64,000 bases of DNA from Viscum album (taxonomy: Eukaryota > Streptophyta > Magnoliopsida > Santalales > Viscaceae): the NCBI GenBank assembly GCA_963277665.1, contig OY728158.1:599626818-599690817 (forward strand), given 5' to 3'. The position numbers and the translations under genes were made by a program. Below, piece after piece: positions 35,611 through 47,188 of this stretch; positions within the stretch are counted from its first letter, which is position 1; every line of letters starts with the position of its first letter. The notes beneath the pieces are model-generated. The model made no database searches. It was not told the origin of the DNA and saw only the letters and a list, made by a program, of their open reading frames with translations.

Positions 35611-38600
35611 TGGTGCCTCAATATTCTAAAAGAAGAATATTATGTTCAATAGCATATAAGACACGCAACACTGAGCTTAAATGAACCGTAAAATATATTA
35701 TTTAAATATGATTATTATAAACAAGCCATTGAATTGGTGTGTATGAATAGGACTAACTGAATTATGAAATATATACATAATTCCAAATAAATATAAATGT
35801 ATTTATGAATTATTAGTAAATAATCCCTCAATTTTTACTGAGGTTTTTTTATTCTCTATAAAACTATTTTCTCCAAAAATTATTTCTGAATTCTTTTTAT
35901 GAGAAAATAATATTATTAATTTTCTATGGATTTATTAAATTTATTTGATAAAATTAACTTCATTTTTTTAATTCAACTTATGAAAATTATATTAGGGAGA
36001 ATTTTTTTAATTTTCTAGTAATTTTTTATTTTTCAATGAATAGTAAAAATACTGTTTTATATTGAAATTATTTTTAAATACAAAATGTGTTTCCATTTTA
36101 ATCAATTAAAATAATATTTAGTAATTATTAATTTAAATTAAATTCATACATTATATATCATATTATATAAATTTAAATCCAAATAATGATTATCACCAGT
36201 TATATAATTAATGTATGATCATCTTATGCTTGAAAAATGCATTCCTTGGAAAATTATTTTTTGACACGTTTTGTGGGATTATTTTGAAATTAAATTATTA
36301 AAATTATATGAATTTAGTTTGATAAAATGGATTATATATTTTTAATAAACATAAGTAATTTTATTTAATAAGGCCAAATTATTCATTGGTCATAATAATA
36401 GTAAAACATGTAAACACTTGTTACCACAGTTTAGGGTAAAACATGTTTATAGGGGGGTTAAAATAAATAGATATGAGTTATAAAAACATAAAAAAATTTA
36501 TAATTTCTATTTGAGTGAAATATTTATACCCCATATTCTATATGTTCTATAAATTTCCCATTTTGGATCCATATGGCAATGATTATGACCTTTATCATAA
36601 TTTATGTGATGAAAAGAAAAACATTTCATTCTCTTTTAAAAATATATTAAGTGTTCACATAAGGATAAAAATGAGTTATGTTCGGTTATAAATATTAATT
36701 CTAAGTATAAATAATTTTTAATTATAATTTATAATTTTTTTATTTTTTAGTGATGTAATAATTAACTTAAATGATTACACAACGCCGACTTAGTAGTTAT
36801 TTTATTAAAAGTAAAATAAAATAAATGATTATAAAAATATTAAAATTAATATAATATGAATAAATTAGCATGTTATACAAATTTATAGGATAAATATATC
36901 AATTTAGGTAAGTGTTAAAGGTAAAAATTCCAATTTCATCTTGGTCTTAATTTTTTTAAATTCCAATAAAATGAATTGTGTCGAAAATGACATTAATGAT
37001 ATTTTTTGTTAAATAATATTTTATTAAATAATTAAAAAATTATAAAAAACATTCAAGAAGAAAATTATGATCATAAATTGTCTATAATTTTACCCCTTTC
37101 ATTTTTTATTCAATTATTATATTATATGTAAAGTTATAACCCTTTCAGTTTGAAAAAGTTCTTACCATGGTTAAGGTTAAAAAAAGGTCTTCATGTTACA
37201 TGTACTTATTTCAGTTTAAATATTCCACAAAAAAAGTATTTTTATTTAATAAATTTGAATTAATATTAAGAATCATTAGTTATAAATTTCCAAATAAGGA
37301 TAATTTTTTTATTAGTAAAAGATAAATTTCCCAATTAATAAAACATTCTACGGTAGTGAAAAATAAATTGGTAAAAGTGAGTAACCTTTGAGGTTAAGGT
37401 AATAACATGTTTTAAACAATTTTATTTTTGTATATAGGTGCATATAAAAAATATAACCCCTGAAATACATTATTTATCAATTTTTCTAGGAAATTGGGTT
37501 GAGAGTGATTTCCCATTATTGAACATTTTTTGGTATTTTGAAACAAATGTCTCTCTCATTAATTATAAAATGAAACATCCTACCATCACTTCCTTACACC
37601 GATTAAACAATTTATCCCCCCCCCCAAACTACCAAAATATCACCCCAACATCCTTATACACGTTACATAGCTTCTTTACTTCCCCAAATACCTAACCTTG
37701 GGTCTTTAATAAGAGATCCAAATGAGGTTTTTCTAAGAAAAGGTAATTTTCTTGACTAAGATCTTACTTTTTTTAACTTAATTTGTTACCACCTTAATTA
37801 CTATAAAAATATTTAAAATATAAAAAAACCATAATATAAAATATATTTATATTTTATTATGTTTATATAATAAACTATATCCATCTTTCCTTCCATCAAA
37901 TCAGGAATAAAACCGTCGATCATGTGTATGGCAGACTACTACCTCAGAAACTAATGTAATTATTTTTCCATATTCACCTCTAAAAATTGGTTTTAATGAT
38001 GTATTTATCATATATATATATATATTATATTAATTAAATATCAATAATTATTAAAACATAACATATAATTTACTTTATTACATTCTCATTCACTAATTAA
38101 TGACAATGTTGTTCATGCGTATGTGTGGACTACCCACTTCATGAAGTGATGTGACCCGTTATTCATCCCCATGTCACATGGATGACATATAAAAGTATAT
38201 TAAAAAATAATAAATTTTTATGATATAATTATAATATTATAAATATAAAATAATACTTACATTCTTTACATAATGATCGTTGAAAAATTGAAACGGTACT
38301 CAAGCATATGTACGACTTACCATCTTCATGATTGTAACATAGTTCATTTTTCATTACCATATTTCATGGTTGAGTTATAAAGTATAATTAATTTATAAAA
38401 ATTATAAATATTTCATGAATATTATTCTAGAGATGATTAAATAATGACCACTTTTACCATACTCAACCTACCAAAGTCATTTAAGACATATAAGATCAAT
38501 ATTCAGAGAACATTCGACGTAAAGTTAACTGATGAAGAAATTATATATTACATTGTAATAAAAAAATAAAAAAATATTAAACTTGAAAAAAAATTAGGTG

Positions 38601-40748
38601 ATTAAATAATTAAGATAAGTTTATTATTCGGGAAGATAAGGAATAAACATGATGAGTCAGACCTAAGGTAGGGGATTCCATCTCAATTTCCAATTATTAA
38701 GGAATATTTCAATGTTATGCACCAATTTATTTTAAATGGTCTATATAATACCCATTTTAGATGTTATATCATGAATAATTTATACTTCAAGGTATTTTAG
38801 GTTTCAATGTTAATTATTTCATCCAAGTGTATTTGAATTGAAATATACCAAGTGGCAATGGATTTCATAACTCAATTTATTTTTATTGGGTTATATGACT
38901 TCTTTATTATCTTTGATATCCAAAGACTACGTGTATAAAGAAATTTTATAATTTTATGTTTTTATTTCACTTTTTTATGTGGATTTACATTGGGTACAGA
39001 TAATTAATTCACTGATTAATTCTCACTTCAATGGTATGATCTTTGTAATTGATTTCGTAATTGGAATTATACACCTATTTATTTTTATGTTGTGTATCTA
39101 ATACCCCTTTTATTTTTTATATCATGAATCTATTTAAATTAATTTTATTTAATGTATTATTTGAAGTTAATTATTTTATAGGGATTATGATTTAAAATTT
39201 ACCAAAGTGGTAAGGGTTTATTTCACAATATCATCATTATTTGAAGTTGTTTATGTTTATGTTTTTATGGGATAATTATATGATATTTCAATATTAAACC
39301 AAATATATTTTATCATTTTTTTTATTTTTGAAAATTATATGTTTTCCTTTCATTTTCCTATTTTATTTAGATAGAAAATCAAAAAAAATGTTTTATGAAA
39401 AACAAACTTTATTACCTCTTTACTCATAATTGTTTCATTCAATGTCATTCTTTCTAAAAATGTTATTGAGAATGTTTTTTAATATTATAAAATTATTTAT
39501 ATAAAAAATTTGAACCCATGTTTTACTTATTCAAAATGGTTTAAAAGGAACCTTCCTTTCATCTTCCAAATGATTTACTTTTTGACTTTTTATACAAAAA
39601 TATGAAAGGAATTTTTATTTTACCAAACTCGACATGAAAGAAATTTTTTATATTCATTACAAATCATTAATTTGATTAATCCTTTATAAGTTTCCATGAA
39701 TATTTTGAAGGAAAATATTTTTCCTATTATTCTAGAAATTTTTAGTTTTTAAATATTATTTTCAAAGTTAAAAGGGTATTATCCTCAGGAATGTTTTTAA
39801 TGAAATTTTTATGGTATTTCAATTCCTCGATGAAAATTAACTTTATTTTATATATGTTTTATAGAATATTTTTTATATTTATACCATATTTATTATTGAT
39901 CTTAATTTTTTAAGGTGAATTTGGCTGGGGATGTACTATTTTGATACCATTTTCCATATTACTCTGGATGGTTTATGATTATGTTAATTGGTTGGTGAAG
40001 TTATTATTATTTAATAGTATAGTTTTTCAATATGAGTGTTTACATTGGTTATGTTTAACCCATTTCATATGGGGAATTAATTGGACTAAGTAATTGATAG
40101 TTGGGTACCGCTATAGCCCCTAGATCCTTCGATAGGTCTCATAAAAAAAATAGTTTTGGTATTTGGTTGAGGCCTTAACCATTTATATATGATATATTAT
40201 CATAAATACTTGATGAAATGTTTAGTATGTTCATAATTATGCATTCCATCATTATGATATTAGTTATTTATATCAATGATATTATTTGAATAGATATGAT
40301 ATCCTTGGATAAGTTTCAAGATCTCATGATTAATTATATGGAATCGTTTAATCCTCAATTATTCCTTATATATTATTATTAATGATCTAGTTATTGATTA
40401 AATGAAATATGTTTTCACTTATTTAACTTGATATATTGATTATTCATTTTTAAGTCAGGATAGATTCTATTGTACGTAACCCTTACTAATAATATTATAT
40501 CACACTTATTTTGGTTATTTTACCTATTATGTGAAGAAGGAATCTTTGAATGAGTTCAAGGATGTTGAATATTCAATTTCACTATGTATTATATATTATA
40601 TTTTCAAATATGATGTGAGATTCAGGTATATATCTAGTTTACCAAGGCTACTAAATTATTAGGTCCTTTGGAATGATATCACTTGTATCTTATTCCAATG
40701 TAATAATGTAACCACTGACTCTGAGCTTCTAGAGTTGGGGTATTTACA
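35611..40748 (+). mobile_element. Giant LTR copy B2 (about 5.14 kb)
   Basis: Direct repeat of B1 (see that entry). It starts TGGTGCCTCAATATTCTAAA, close to the A2 start TGTAGGGACCTAATATTTTA, and ends GAGTTGGGGTATTTACA, giving TG...CA ends. Core promoter at 37,564 and tandem units at 37,900-38,350. The open frame 37438-37695 spans the core promoter and is not a gene. Confidence 0.5.
37564..37570 (+). promoter_or_regulatory. TATA box of LTR B2
   Basis: TATAAAATG, with TTTCCCATTATTGAAC about 50 bp upstream and a C/A-rich stretch with CTTCCTTACACC downstream. Confidence 0.6.
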
Positions 40749-41965
40749 ATAAACCCTTCACATATCTCGATGGGTCCTTTGGTGATTATGAGACTGAACC
40801 TTTGACCACCCTTGGGGTATTTAAAATCATTTTTAATAGAAACATGAGACTTTATAATGGTGTAATTTTTGGTTCAAAATCATAACCTAGTTAGTCTTAT
40901 TAGTTTGGTTTATAGTATTGAAAAAGAGGATACATAGAATAACTTAGGTATTAAATGTGATATGAAATGTTAAGAGGAATGAAATGGTTAATGGATGAAA
41001 TAGAAATAATTAGTGGTTAAATGGTTTTAAAGGGTATTCAATGTTTTTTCTATATGAATGAATGATGAATCAGTATAATTGTGAAATTATGTTAAAGGTG
41101 ATGTGTATGATAGACATCAATGAATAAGAAAAATTGAAACCGAGAACCTTGTTTTTTTGTTGTGGTTAAAGGTAAAATATGTTAAACCTTGGAAATGGGT
41201 AAAAGAGGGTATGTGTTAGGATACTAGACTGAAACTATACATCCATGAGTTTAGTTCCAAATTTATGCTCTTATCACTAAAAGTATTATGCTCGTTTGGG
41301 GTTCTAGACTGAAGCTATTGGCATTGACACTATTTTGTATAGTTTGAATTCCAGACATATCCTCCATGAATTAATAACACTTAGTTTGGTGTGGGTACTT
41401 GGACTAATTCTCCATGGTACTCTGATGAAATTGACTAATGAAATTACCTTCTTTTTAAACTAAAGATTGTATCCCTTATGGTAGGTGGATTAGATGGACG
41501 ACATTAGATAAATTAAGTTTGGATATCCTGGGTGTCACCTTAGAACACAAGGGTCAGATGTTTTATTAACAACAATTTATTATTAAAAGTTGTTTTCATA
41601 TATTTAGTTCTCTATTGTTCCATTTTTTGTTTCATACAATGATTTTTGGACTGGATATTTCTTTAGACACCATTGATGTTGAACTACTGAGTTTTGCTCA
41701 CACCCTGCTCGAGATGCCATTGGTACCCAAGCAGACTTCTATGTTTTAGGTTAGTAAATGGGAATGACAATGATGATAGATGGAATATTTGGGATTTATG
41801 AGATAGATATTGAATGTGGTAATTTGGCTAGGTGTGAGGACCCATTTTGGGAATTTTCAGTTGTGTTTTTTTGTTTACATTTTATACATGAGACTATCAT
41901 GACACAGGATCTATATTTTATTATAATTTTGGAACTTAACCATTTTTATAGTATTTTGGTATGTG
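40749..41965. other. Unassigned AT-rich segment left of the copia insertion
   Basis: Non-coding. Contains two related boxes with CTAGACTGAA..CTAT about 80 bp apart (41,226 and 41,305) and CTACTGAGTTTTGCTCACACCC near 41,685, similar to CTTACTGAGTGTTTGAGCTCACCC in A2 (56,165). So it probably contains part of yet another LTR of the giant family. The copia element separates it from 50,704 onwards. Confidence 0.3.
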
Positions 41966-41970
41966 ATCTA
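41966..41970. other. Target-site duplication, left copy (ATCTA)
   Basis: ATCTA directly precedes the left LTR and recurs at 50,699-50,703 directly after the right LTR. Five bases is the usual length for LTR retrotransposons. Confidence 0.85.
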
Positions 41971-42639
41971 TATAGGACCCCCAGACACCTTAAGAGGGGA
42001 GGAGTGAATCAGGGTGTCAAATTTTCTTTTAAACTGATGGATCTTGTTCCCACGTTGGTAGGAACTAGTCAAACATATATGATGGATGTGATCAAAAATC
42101 AAACATTCACATACAAAGAGATAAAACATCACTTTTTTACTTGGTTCACCACTAAGGGCTACGTCCAAGGAGCATATGCCGATAGGTTTTCAGTCGTACC
42201 TAATTCCACTATTCTTCACTAGTTGTGAATTATAATGGTTTAGGAACAATCACTCTGTCCCAGTATCACTACCATTAAAAATGTTCAGGGATAGACCACT
42301 GCGTCCCTCAGGTCACTCGCATTGACTCCCCCTGGCTCACCGCCTTTGGTGAACTCTCAGTCAGTTTATAGACGTGAAGGTCTCTTCAATAGATTCACAT
42401 TGAAGTCTTTTCCTCTGCTTAGCACGAGACTATGCTTGCATCAAAGACTAGAGTTGATGCACTCGAACACACTAAACCACTGAACCGGATAATCAGAAAT
42501 GTTCAAACAGGTTATACTAAAGATTTCACGCAACTCTTACCCTTTGTGAGAAATATCTCACTTTGGCGAGAAATACTTGATTTCTTCGCGGAAAATATTT
42601 CATGCAACAACCTCATTTACGCGCATCTTTACACACAAC

Positions 42640-43220
42640 ACCTTTTTCGTGCAGTATGGCCTTTTTCACGCTGCTCAGATTTTTTGGCGCAACATCAATT
42701 TTTTCGCGCAATTTCTGTGTTTTCGCACAGCTTAACCTTTTTTCGCACAACTCGAACTTTTTCACACAACTTGGACTTTTTCATGCAGCTCAGAATTTTT
42801 CGCGCAACTCCCTTTACACGAACCTTTTACGTGCATCATACCTTGGATCTTCTCTAAGTCTTCAACCATACAAAATGAGGGGGGTTACCTCTTATTTATA
42901 GGCGTCTCAGACCTCCGGACGCAAAACCCCATGTGGCATGAAAAACGTCTCATTTGGCGTGTAATATTTCACGCAGGTACCGTTTTTCGTGCACAACTCC
43001 ATGTTTTTCATGCAACCCATGCCTTTTTCATTTTATGACATTCTGATTCCGAAACACCTCTTGCATGAAAAATCTCTCCCCACTATTTAACGCACCATGA
43101 TGTTTTTTGCACACACCACTGTTTTTTGCGCAGGCCACTGTTTTTCACGCATGCCGCTATTTTTCGCGCACCTCGATGTTTTTTGTGCACGCCTCCCTTA
43201 TTTCGCACACCACTTCCTTT
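42640..43220. repeat. CGCGCA minisatellite in the copia 3' LTR
   Basis: Two blocks (about 42,640-42,830 and 42,960-43,220) of roughly 20-24 bp units built on TTTTTCGCGCA. Variants are TTTTTCACGCA, TTTTTCATGCA, TTTTCGCACA and TTTTTTGCGCA, followed by ACT, CCA or similar. Most variants differ by C-to-T or G-to-A at CpG. The unmutated core TTTCGCGC matches the plant E2F consensus TTTSSCGC. Confidence 0.7.
42891..42900 (-). promoter_or_regulatory. TATA box in the copia 3' LTR
   Basis: Minus-strand TATAAATAAG between the two minisatellite blocks, with the same box at 50,159-50,151 in the other LTR. Confidence 0.6.
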
Positions 43221-43438
43221 TTTCATGCACCCCCTCTTGCCAACAACCCATGTCTTCATTTTCTGATTTTCATGTCCAAAAATTTGTCAAACACTGGAGA
43301 ACAACGTCACCTTCAATACTGTTGTCTTCTTGAACTGTATGATCACTTTATTGGCACACATTTTGAACTTCCACTGAGGATTTACAACAAACACAAACCA
43401 TACTCCAATTCATGCATAGAATGACCATGATTCCAATA

Positions 43439-43451
43439 ATCTCCCCATTTG
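43439..43451 (-). other. Copia polypurine tract
   Basis: Minus-strand CAAATGGGGAGAT lies directly before the first base of the 3' LTR, the expected site for plus-strand DNA priming. Confidence 0.75.
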
Positions 43452-43887
43452 GGTTTGTTGGCAATCAGTAAATAAATTCAATAGAGCACCAGTCATATGC
43501 AAACCAAAAATTCAAGAATCAACTCAGCCAACACTCTAAGTCTATGTGAGCAATGCTCGGTGTATAAAACAAGAGTGGAAGCATGAATTGGGATCCCATG
43601 TTTTGGTATTCTCAATAATGCCCATGAAATTCTCTTAAATTTTTCCAGAAGAATTACATGTCCAATGAATTCTTTCTTATCCTATCACTGAAATCTCATC
43701 ATGATACCAATCATGTCCTGGATTTATTCCTTCACCCCAATTGGCAATAAACCCAATGATCGATATTTTCTCATTGAACATCTCAATACACCCCCGGGAT
43801 AGTATCTCTCCCATAAACCTACATCATATCCAGAAAAAGACTAAAAAAAGTTAACATAACTGTGGATATGGGTGTTTCGTAACCTCC
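43452..43887 (-). other. Copia 3' untranslated region
   Basis: Non-coding stretch between the RNase H stop and the polypurine tract. SIRE-type elements often carry an env-like ORF here, but none is seen and there is not enough room. Confidence 0.6.
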
Positions 43888-45420
43888 TTATGCACTGGGA
43901 GGTGGCTGAACACCGAGGTTCAACCAATGCTTCTCAAACACAGCCGCTGACAGTGACTTGGTCAGGATATCAGCCACTTGCTCATCAGTTCCCACATGAT
44001 CCATTCTAATCACGAATTTCTCAAATTTTTCATTGATAAAGTGATACCTGATTTCAATATGTTTTGTAGGAGAATGCTGAACATGATTCTTCATAAGATC
44101 AATTATTCTCTTGTTATCACAGTAAATTACCATTGAATGTTTCACCTCATCACCAATATCTATTAGTTTTTTGCTTCATCCATAGTAGTTGTGTGAAAGC
44201 CTTTGTGGCGGAGATATACTTATCTTCATTTGTTCTAACAGAAGTACTTTCTTGTTTCTTGCTCAACTAGCCAACACATTTATTCTCAATATATAAAGCT
44301 CCAGCACTGGTGGAATTTCTATCCAATACATCACCAGCCCAGTCAGCAATAGAAAATGCTGATAGTTTACTGTCCCTTCCTCCAGAAAAGTATAAGACAC
44401 AATTGTGAGTACCTTGAATATACCTCATGATTATTTTCACTGCTACCATATGTTCCTCCTTTGGATAACTCTGAAATCAGGCTACTAGACATGTTGCAAA
44501 GACAATATCTGTCCGTGTCGCTATCAGGTATAGTAGGCTCCCAATTATCCTCCTATACATGGTGGGGTCTACAGATGGCCCATCCTCCTACTTTCCAAGT
44601 TTGGTTCCAACTGCAATCAAAGTTGACATTGGTTTGGAGTCTTGCATATTAAACTTCTTCAGTAGCACTCTTGAATACTTTTCTTGAGAAATGAAAGTGT
44701 AATCCTTCCTTTGAATCACCTGCAGCCCTACGAAATATGTGAGATCCCCAATCATAAACATTTCAAATTCTGATTTCATGTGATTGGAAAATTCATCCAC
44801 TGATTTCTGCCTACTGCCTCCAAATATAATTTCATCAACGTAGTCTAGATTTATGAACTGATCTTTTGGAGAATTCTTTACATATAAATTGTGATCTACT
44901 CCTCCTCTTTTGAATTCCATCTTCTTGAGATAAGATTCTAACCGGGAATACCATGCTCGTGGTGCATGCTTTAAACCATATAGAGATTTCTTTAGTTTTC
45001 AAAACTTTGTTTCATCAGTACCAAGAAAAAACCCACTAGTTGTTCAATGTAGACTTCTTCTACGAGTACACCATTCAAGATTGTTGTCTTGAAATCCATT
45101 TGATATACTTTATATCCTCTTTGGAGTGACATGGAAAGGAAAATCCTGATTGACTCTAGTCTAGCCACTGGAGAAAAGGTTTCTTCAACATCAACACCTT
45201 CAATCTAAGAGTATCCTTTACATACTAGCCGTTCCTTGTTTCTAATAACACTTTCATGCTCAACAAACTTGTTCTTGAAGATCCATTTTGTAATAATCAC
45301 ATTGTGACCTTTGGGTCTCTTGACTAGATCCCATGCCTGGTTCTTGTCAATCTTATCTAACTCTTCATTCATGTCATTCACCCAAGATTCATCCTTTGTA
45401 GCTTCTTCAAATGAGGATGG
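43888..45420 (-). pseudogene. pol: Copia reverse transcriptase-RNase H
   Basis: Copies the element RNA into DNA. The RT start is in stretch 45999-45205 (SSFEEATKDESWVNDMNEEL, then NQAWDLVKRPKG). It is followed by QMDFKTTILNG, which carries the first catalytic Asp, and by SLYGLKHAPRAWY. The active-site box reads YVDEI instead of YVDDI (near 44,838), so the last catalytic Asp is Glu. RNase H follows with ADWAGD (44449-44267) and the C-terminal IYCDNKRIIDLMKNHVQHS part (44145-43888), ending at a stop at 43888. Stops and at least two frameshifts separate these stretches. Confidence 0.9.
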
Positions 45421-46610
45421 CTCCACAACTGACAGAAAAATAGATTGTGTGTTGTTCCTCATTCTTCTTATTTGTGTTGGTGTACTTCTATCCCCAATTA
45501 TGTTAGATGGATCAATCTTTGCTCTTTGATTTCTCCTGTGAGGTTCTGTCGCATTCTCTCTAGCCAAGATTTCCTTTTCAGATTCTTCTTCTGATTCAAC
45601 ATCCTGATGTGACTCCTGAGTGTTTTGTACAACTTCCTCTATTTCTGTATTTGTATTTACTCCATTTTCACATTCATCCTCATCTTCTATCTCATCAGCA
45701 TAGGAATTATTTGAATCATTTGGGGTTTTTCCTTCAATGATCTTAACATCATTGCTTTCCACAATCCTCCCCAATAATTTATTGAAACACTTGTAGGCTT
45801 TGCTGTTCATTGGATACCCAAGAAAGATTCCTTCATTAACATTGTCACTAAACTTCCCTTGATTTCCTTCTTTATTTCGGATGAAATATTTTCTTTCAAA
45901 AACATTAAAGTATTTCAACGAAGGCTTCCTTCCATGCCACAATTCATATGGGGTCTTCGTTTCTCCCATATGAAGCCCCGTTTGATTCTGAATGTGCACT
46001 AGAGCTTCAAGAGATTCTTTCTAGTAATGGCGAGAGATAAAACTCTCAATCAGCATAGTCTTATCCATATTGTTGACCTATCGATTTTGGTTCTAATCAA
46101 CTCCATTTTTCTGTGGAGTTCTCACATCAGCTACCTCATGCTATATTCCATATTTTTTAAGCTAATTATCAAACTCAATGGACGTGTATTCCCCTCTATT
46201 GTCAGATCATGTGACTTTTATTGTTCGTCCAGTATCATTCTCGTCAATCCGGTGATAAGTTTTCATGCAATCAAGTACTCGTCGCTTCCTGTGAATAACC
46301 ATTACACAATACATTCTACTATAATCATCAATTAAAAGGACAAAGTACCTCTCTCTATGAGTTCCAGCGACATTTATCAGGCCACATACGTCTGAATAGA
46401 TGATATCAAGAAGGTGTGATGCCCTTTTTTTATTTGGTCGATGTGAATTACAGACTAGCTTCCCCCGTATGCAAGAATCACAAGGCTTTTCACATTCATG
46501 TTTCAGAATGGGGATATCCATGGAAATCTTTAACTTAGATGTATTCCATATATTTTTGGTTATTGTGCCCCATCCATCGATGCTAGAGGTTGTTTTCTTC
46601 TTTAACAGAC
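45421..46610 (-). pseudogene. Copia integrase
   Basis: Inserts the DNA copy. The zinc-binding region keeps HRWMGH (about 46,580) after a stop replacing the usual Trp, and PCDSC near 46,470. The catalytic core keeps the first Asp (IYSDVCGL) and the second (SDNRGEY, just after a TGA near 46,204). The catalytic Glu position, expected after TPQKNGV, is a TAG near 46,097, so the D-D-E triad is broken. The C-terminal part has TPYELWHGRKPSLKYF (45,945) and then a long acidic linker to RT. Confidence 0.9.
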
Positions 46611-47143
46611 TAATAGAAAGAGTTTACATGGCTGTCAACCTGATATAAGTTTCCATTTGTTCTATAACCTTTCATAAGAGAATTCACTATTTTTCCATTC
46701 ATAGTGCAGCCTTTTTGATTGAAAGTTACTATGATCCTTGAGTCATAGAGTTGACTCACATTGAGGAGATTGTGGCATAGACCATCCACATAAAGAAATT
46801 CAGTCTTCTTCAGCTCTCCATTGGAGATAACAGTATTTCCACTACCTTTAATCTTCAAAGCACCATCATTACCAAACCTCACTATTCCATCAACCGTATT
46901 TTTAATGTTCTTCAAAATGTCAGCATTTCCTGTCATATGTGAAGAGCATCCACTATTAATAATCCAAGTGTTGCGGCTCTTCTTAGCTTTGAAGGCTACT
47001 TCTGCAATATTGGATTTCTCGATCTTCTTCTTTTCTTTCCAAGAGATATTGGATTTAGTATAAGATATTGATGGCCTTCTAGTTATGTATTCCACATAAT
47101 CATATTCTTTATACCCATAATCTTCTTCTAGAGGATAAAACAT
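46611..47143 (-). pseudogene. Copia aspartic protease
   Basis: Processes the polyprotein. This is a 177-residue open stretch whose active-site region reads NTWIINSGCSSHMTG (residues 58-72). Copia proteases have D-S-G at this point; here the Asp is Asn (residue 63, AAT), a single G-to-A change on the coding strand, so catalysis is lost. Next come the usual IKGSGN and LLNVSQL segments leading into the pre-integrase region. Confidence 0.9.
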
Positions 47144-47188
47144 GTTTGTGAGATCAACACCATCAGGAGGATGAATATTGACCCATCT

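Larger units (their letters stand above)
41971..43438 (-). repeat. Copia 3' LTR (1,468 bp)
   Basis: Near-identical partner of 49,244-50,698. On the minus strand it begins TATTGGAA and ends GGTCCTATA, so its ends are TA...TA rather than TG...CA. It contains a minus-strand TATA box and two blocks of a T-rich CGCGCA repeat. The open frames 41758-42222 and 42432-42857 here are not genes. Confidence 0.9.

Noticed and set aside
37438..37695. 85-residue ORF in AT-rich DNA
   Set aside because: It spans the core promoter of giant LTR B2 and is not open in B1.
41758..42222. 154-residue plus-strand ORF at the left edge of copia
   Set aside because: It crosses the target-site duplication and LTR boundary, so it cannot be an old gene; the right LTR does not keep it.
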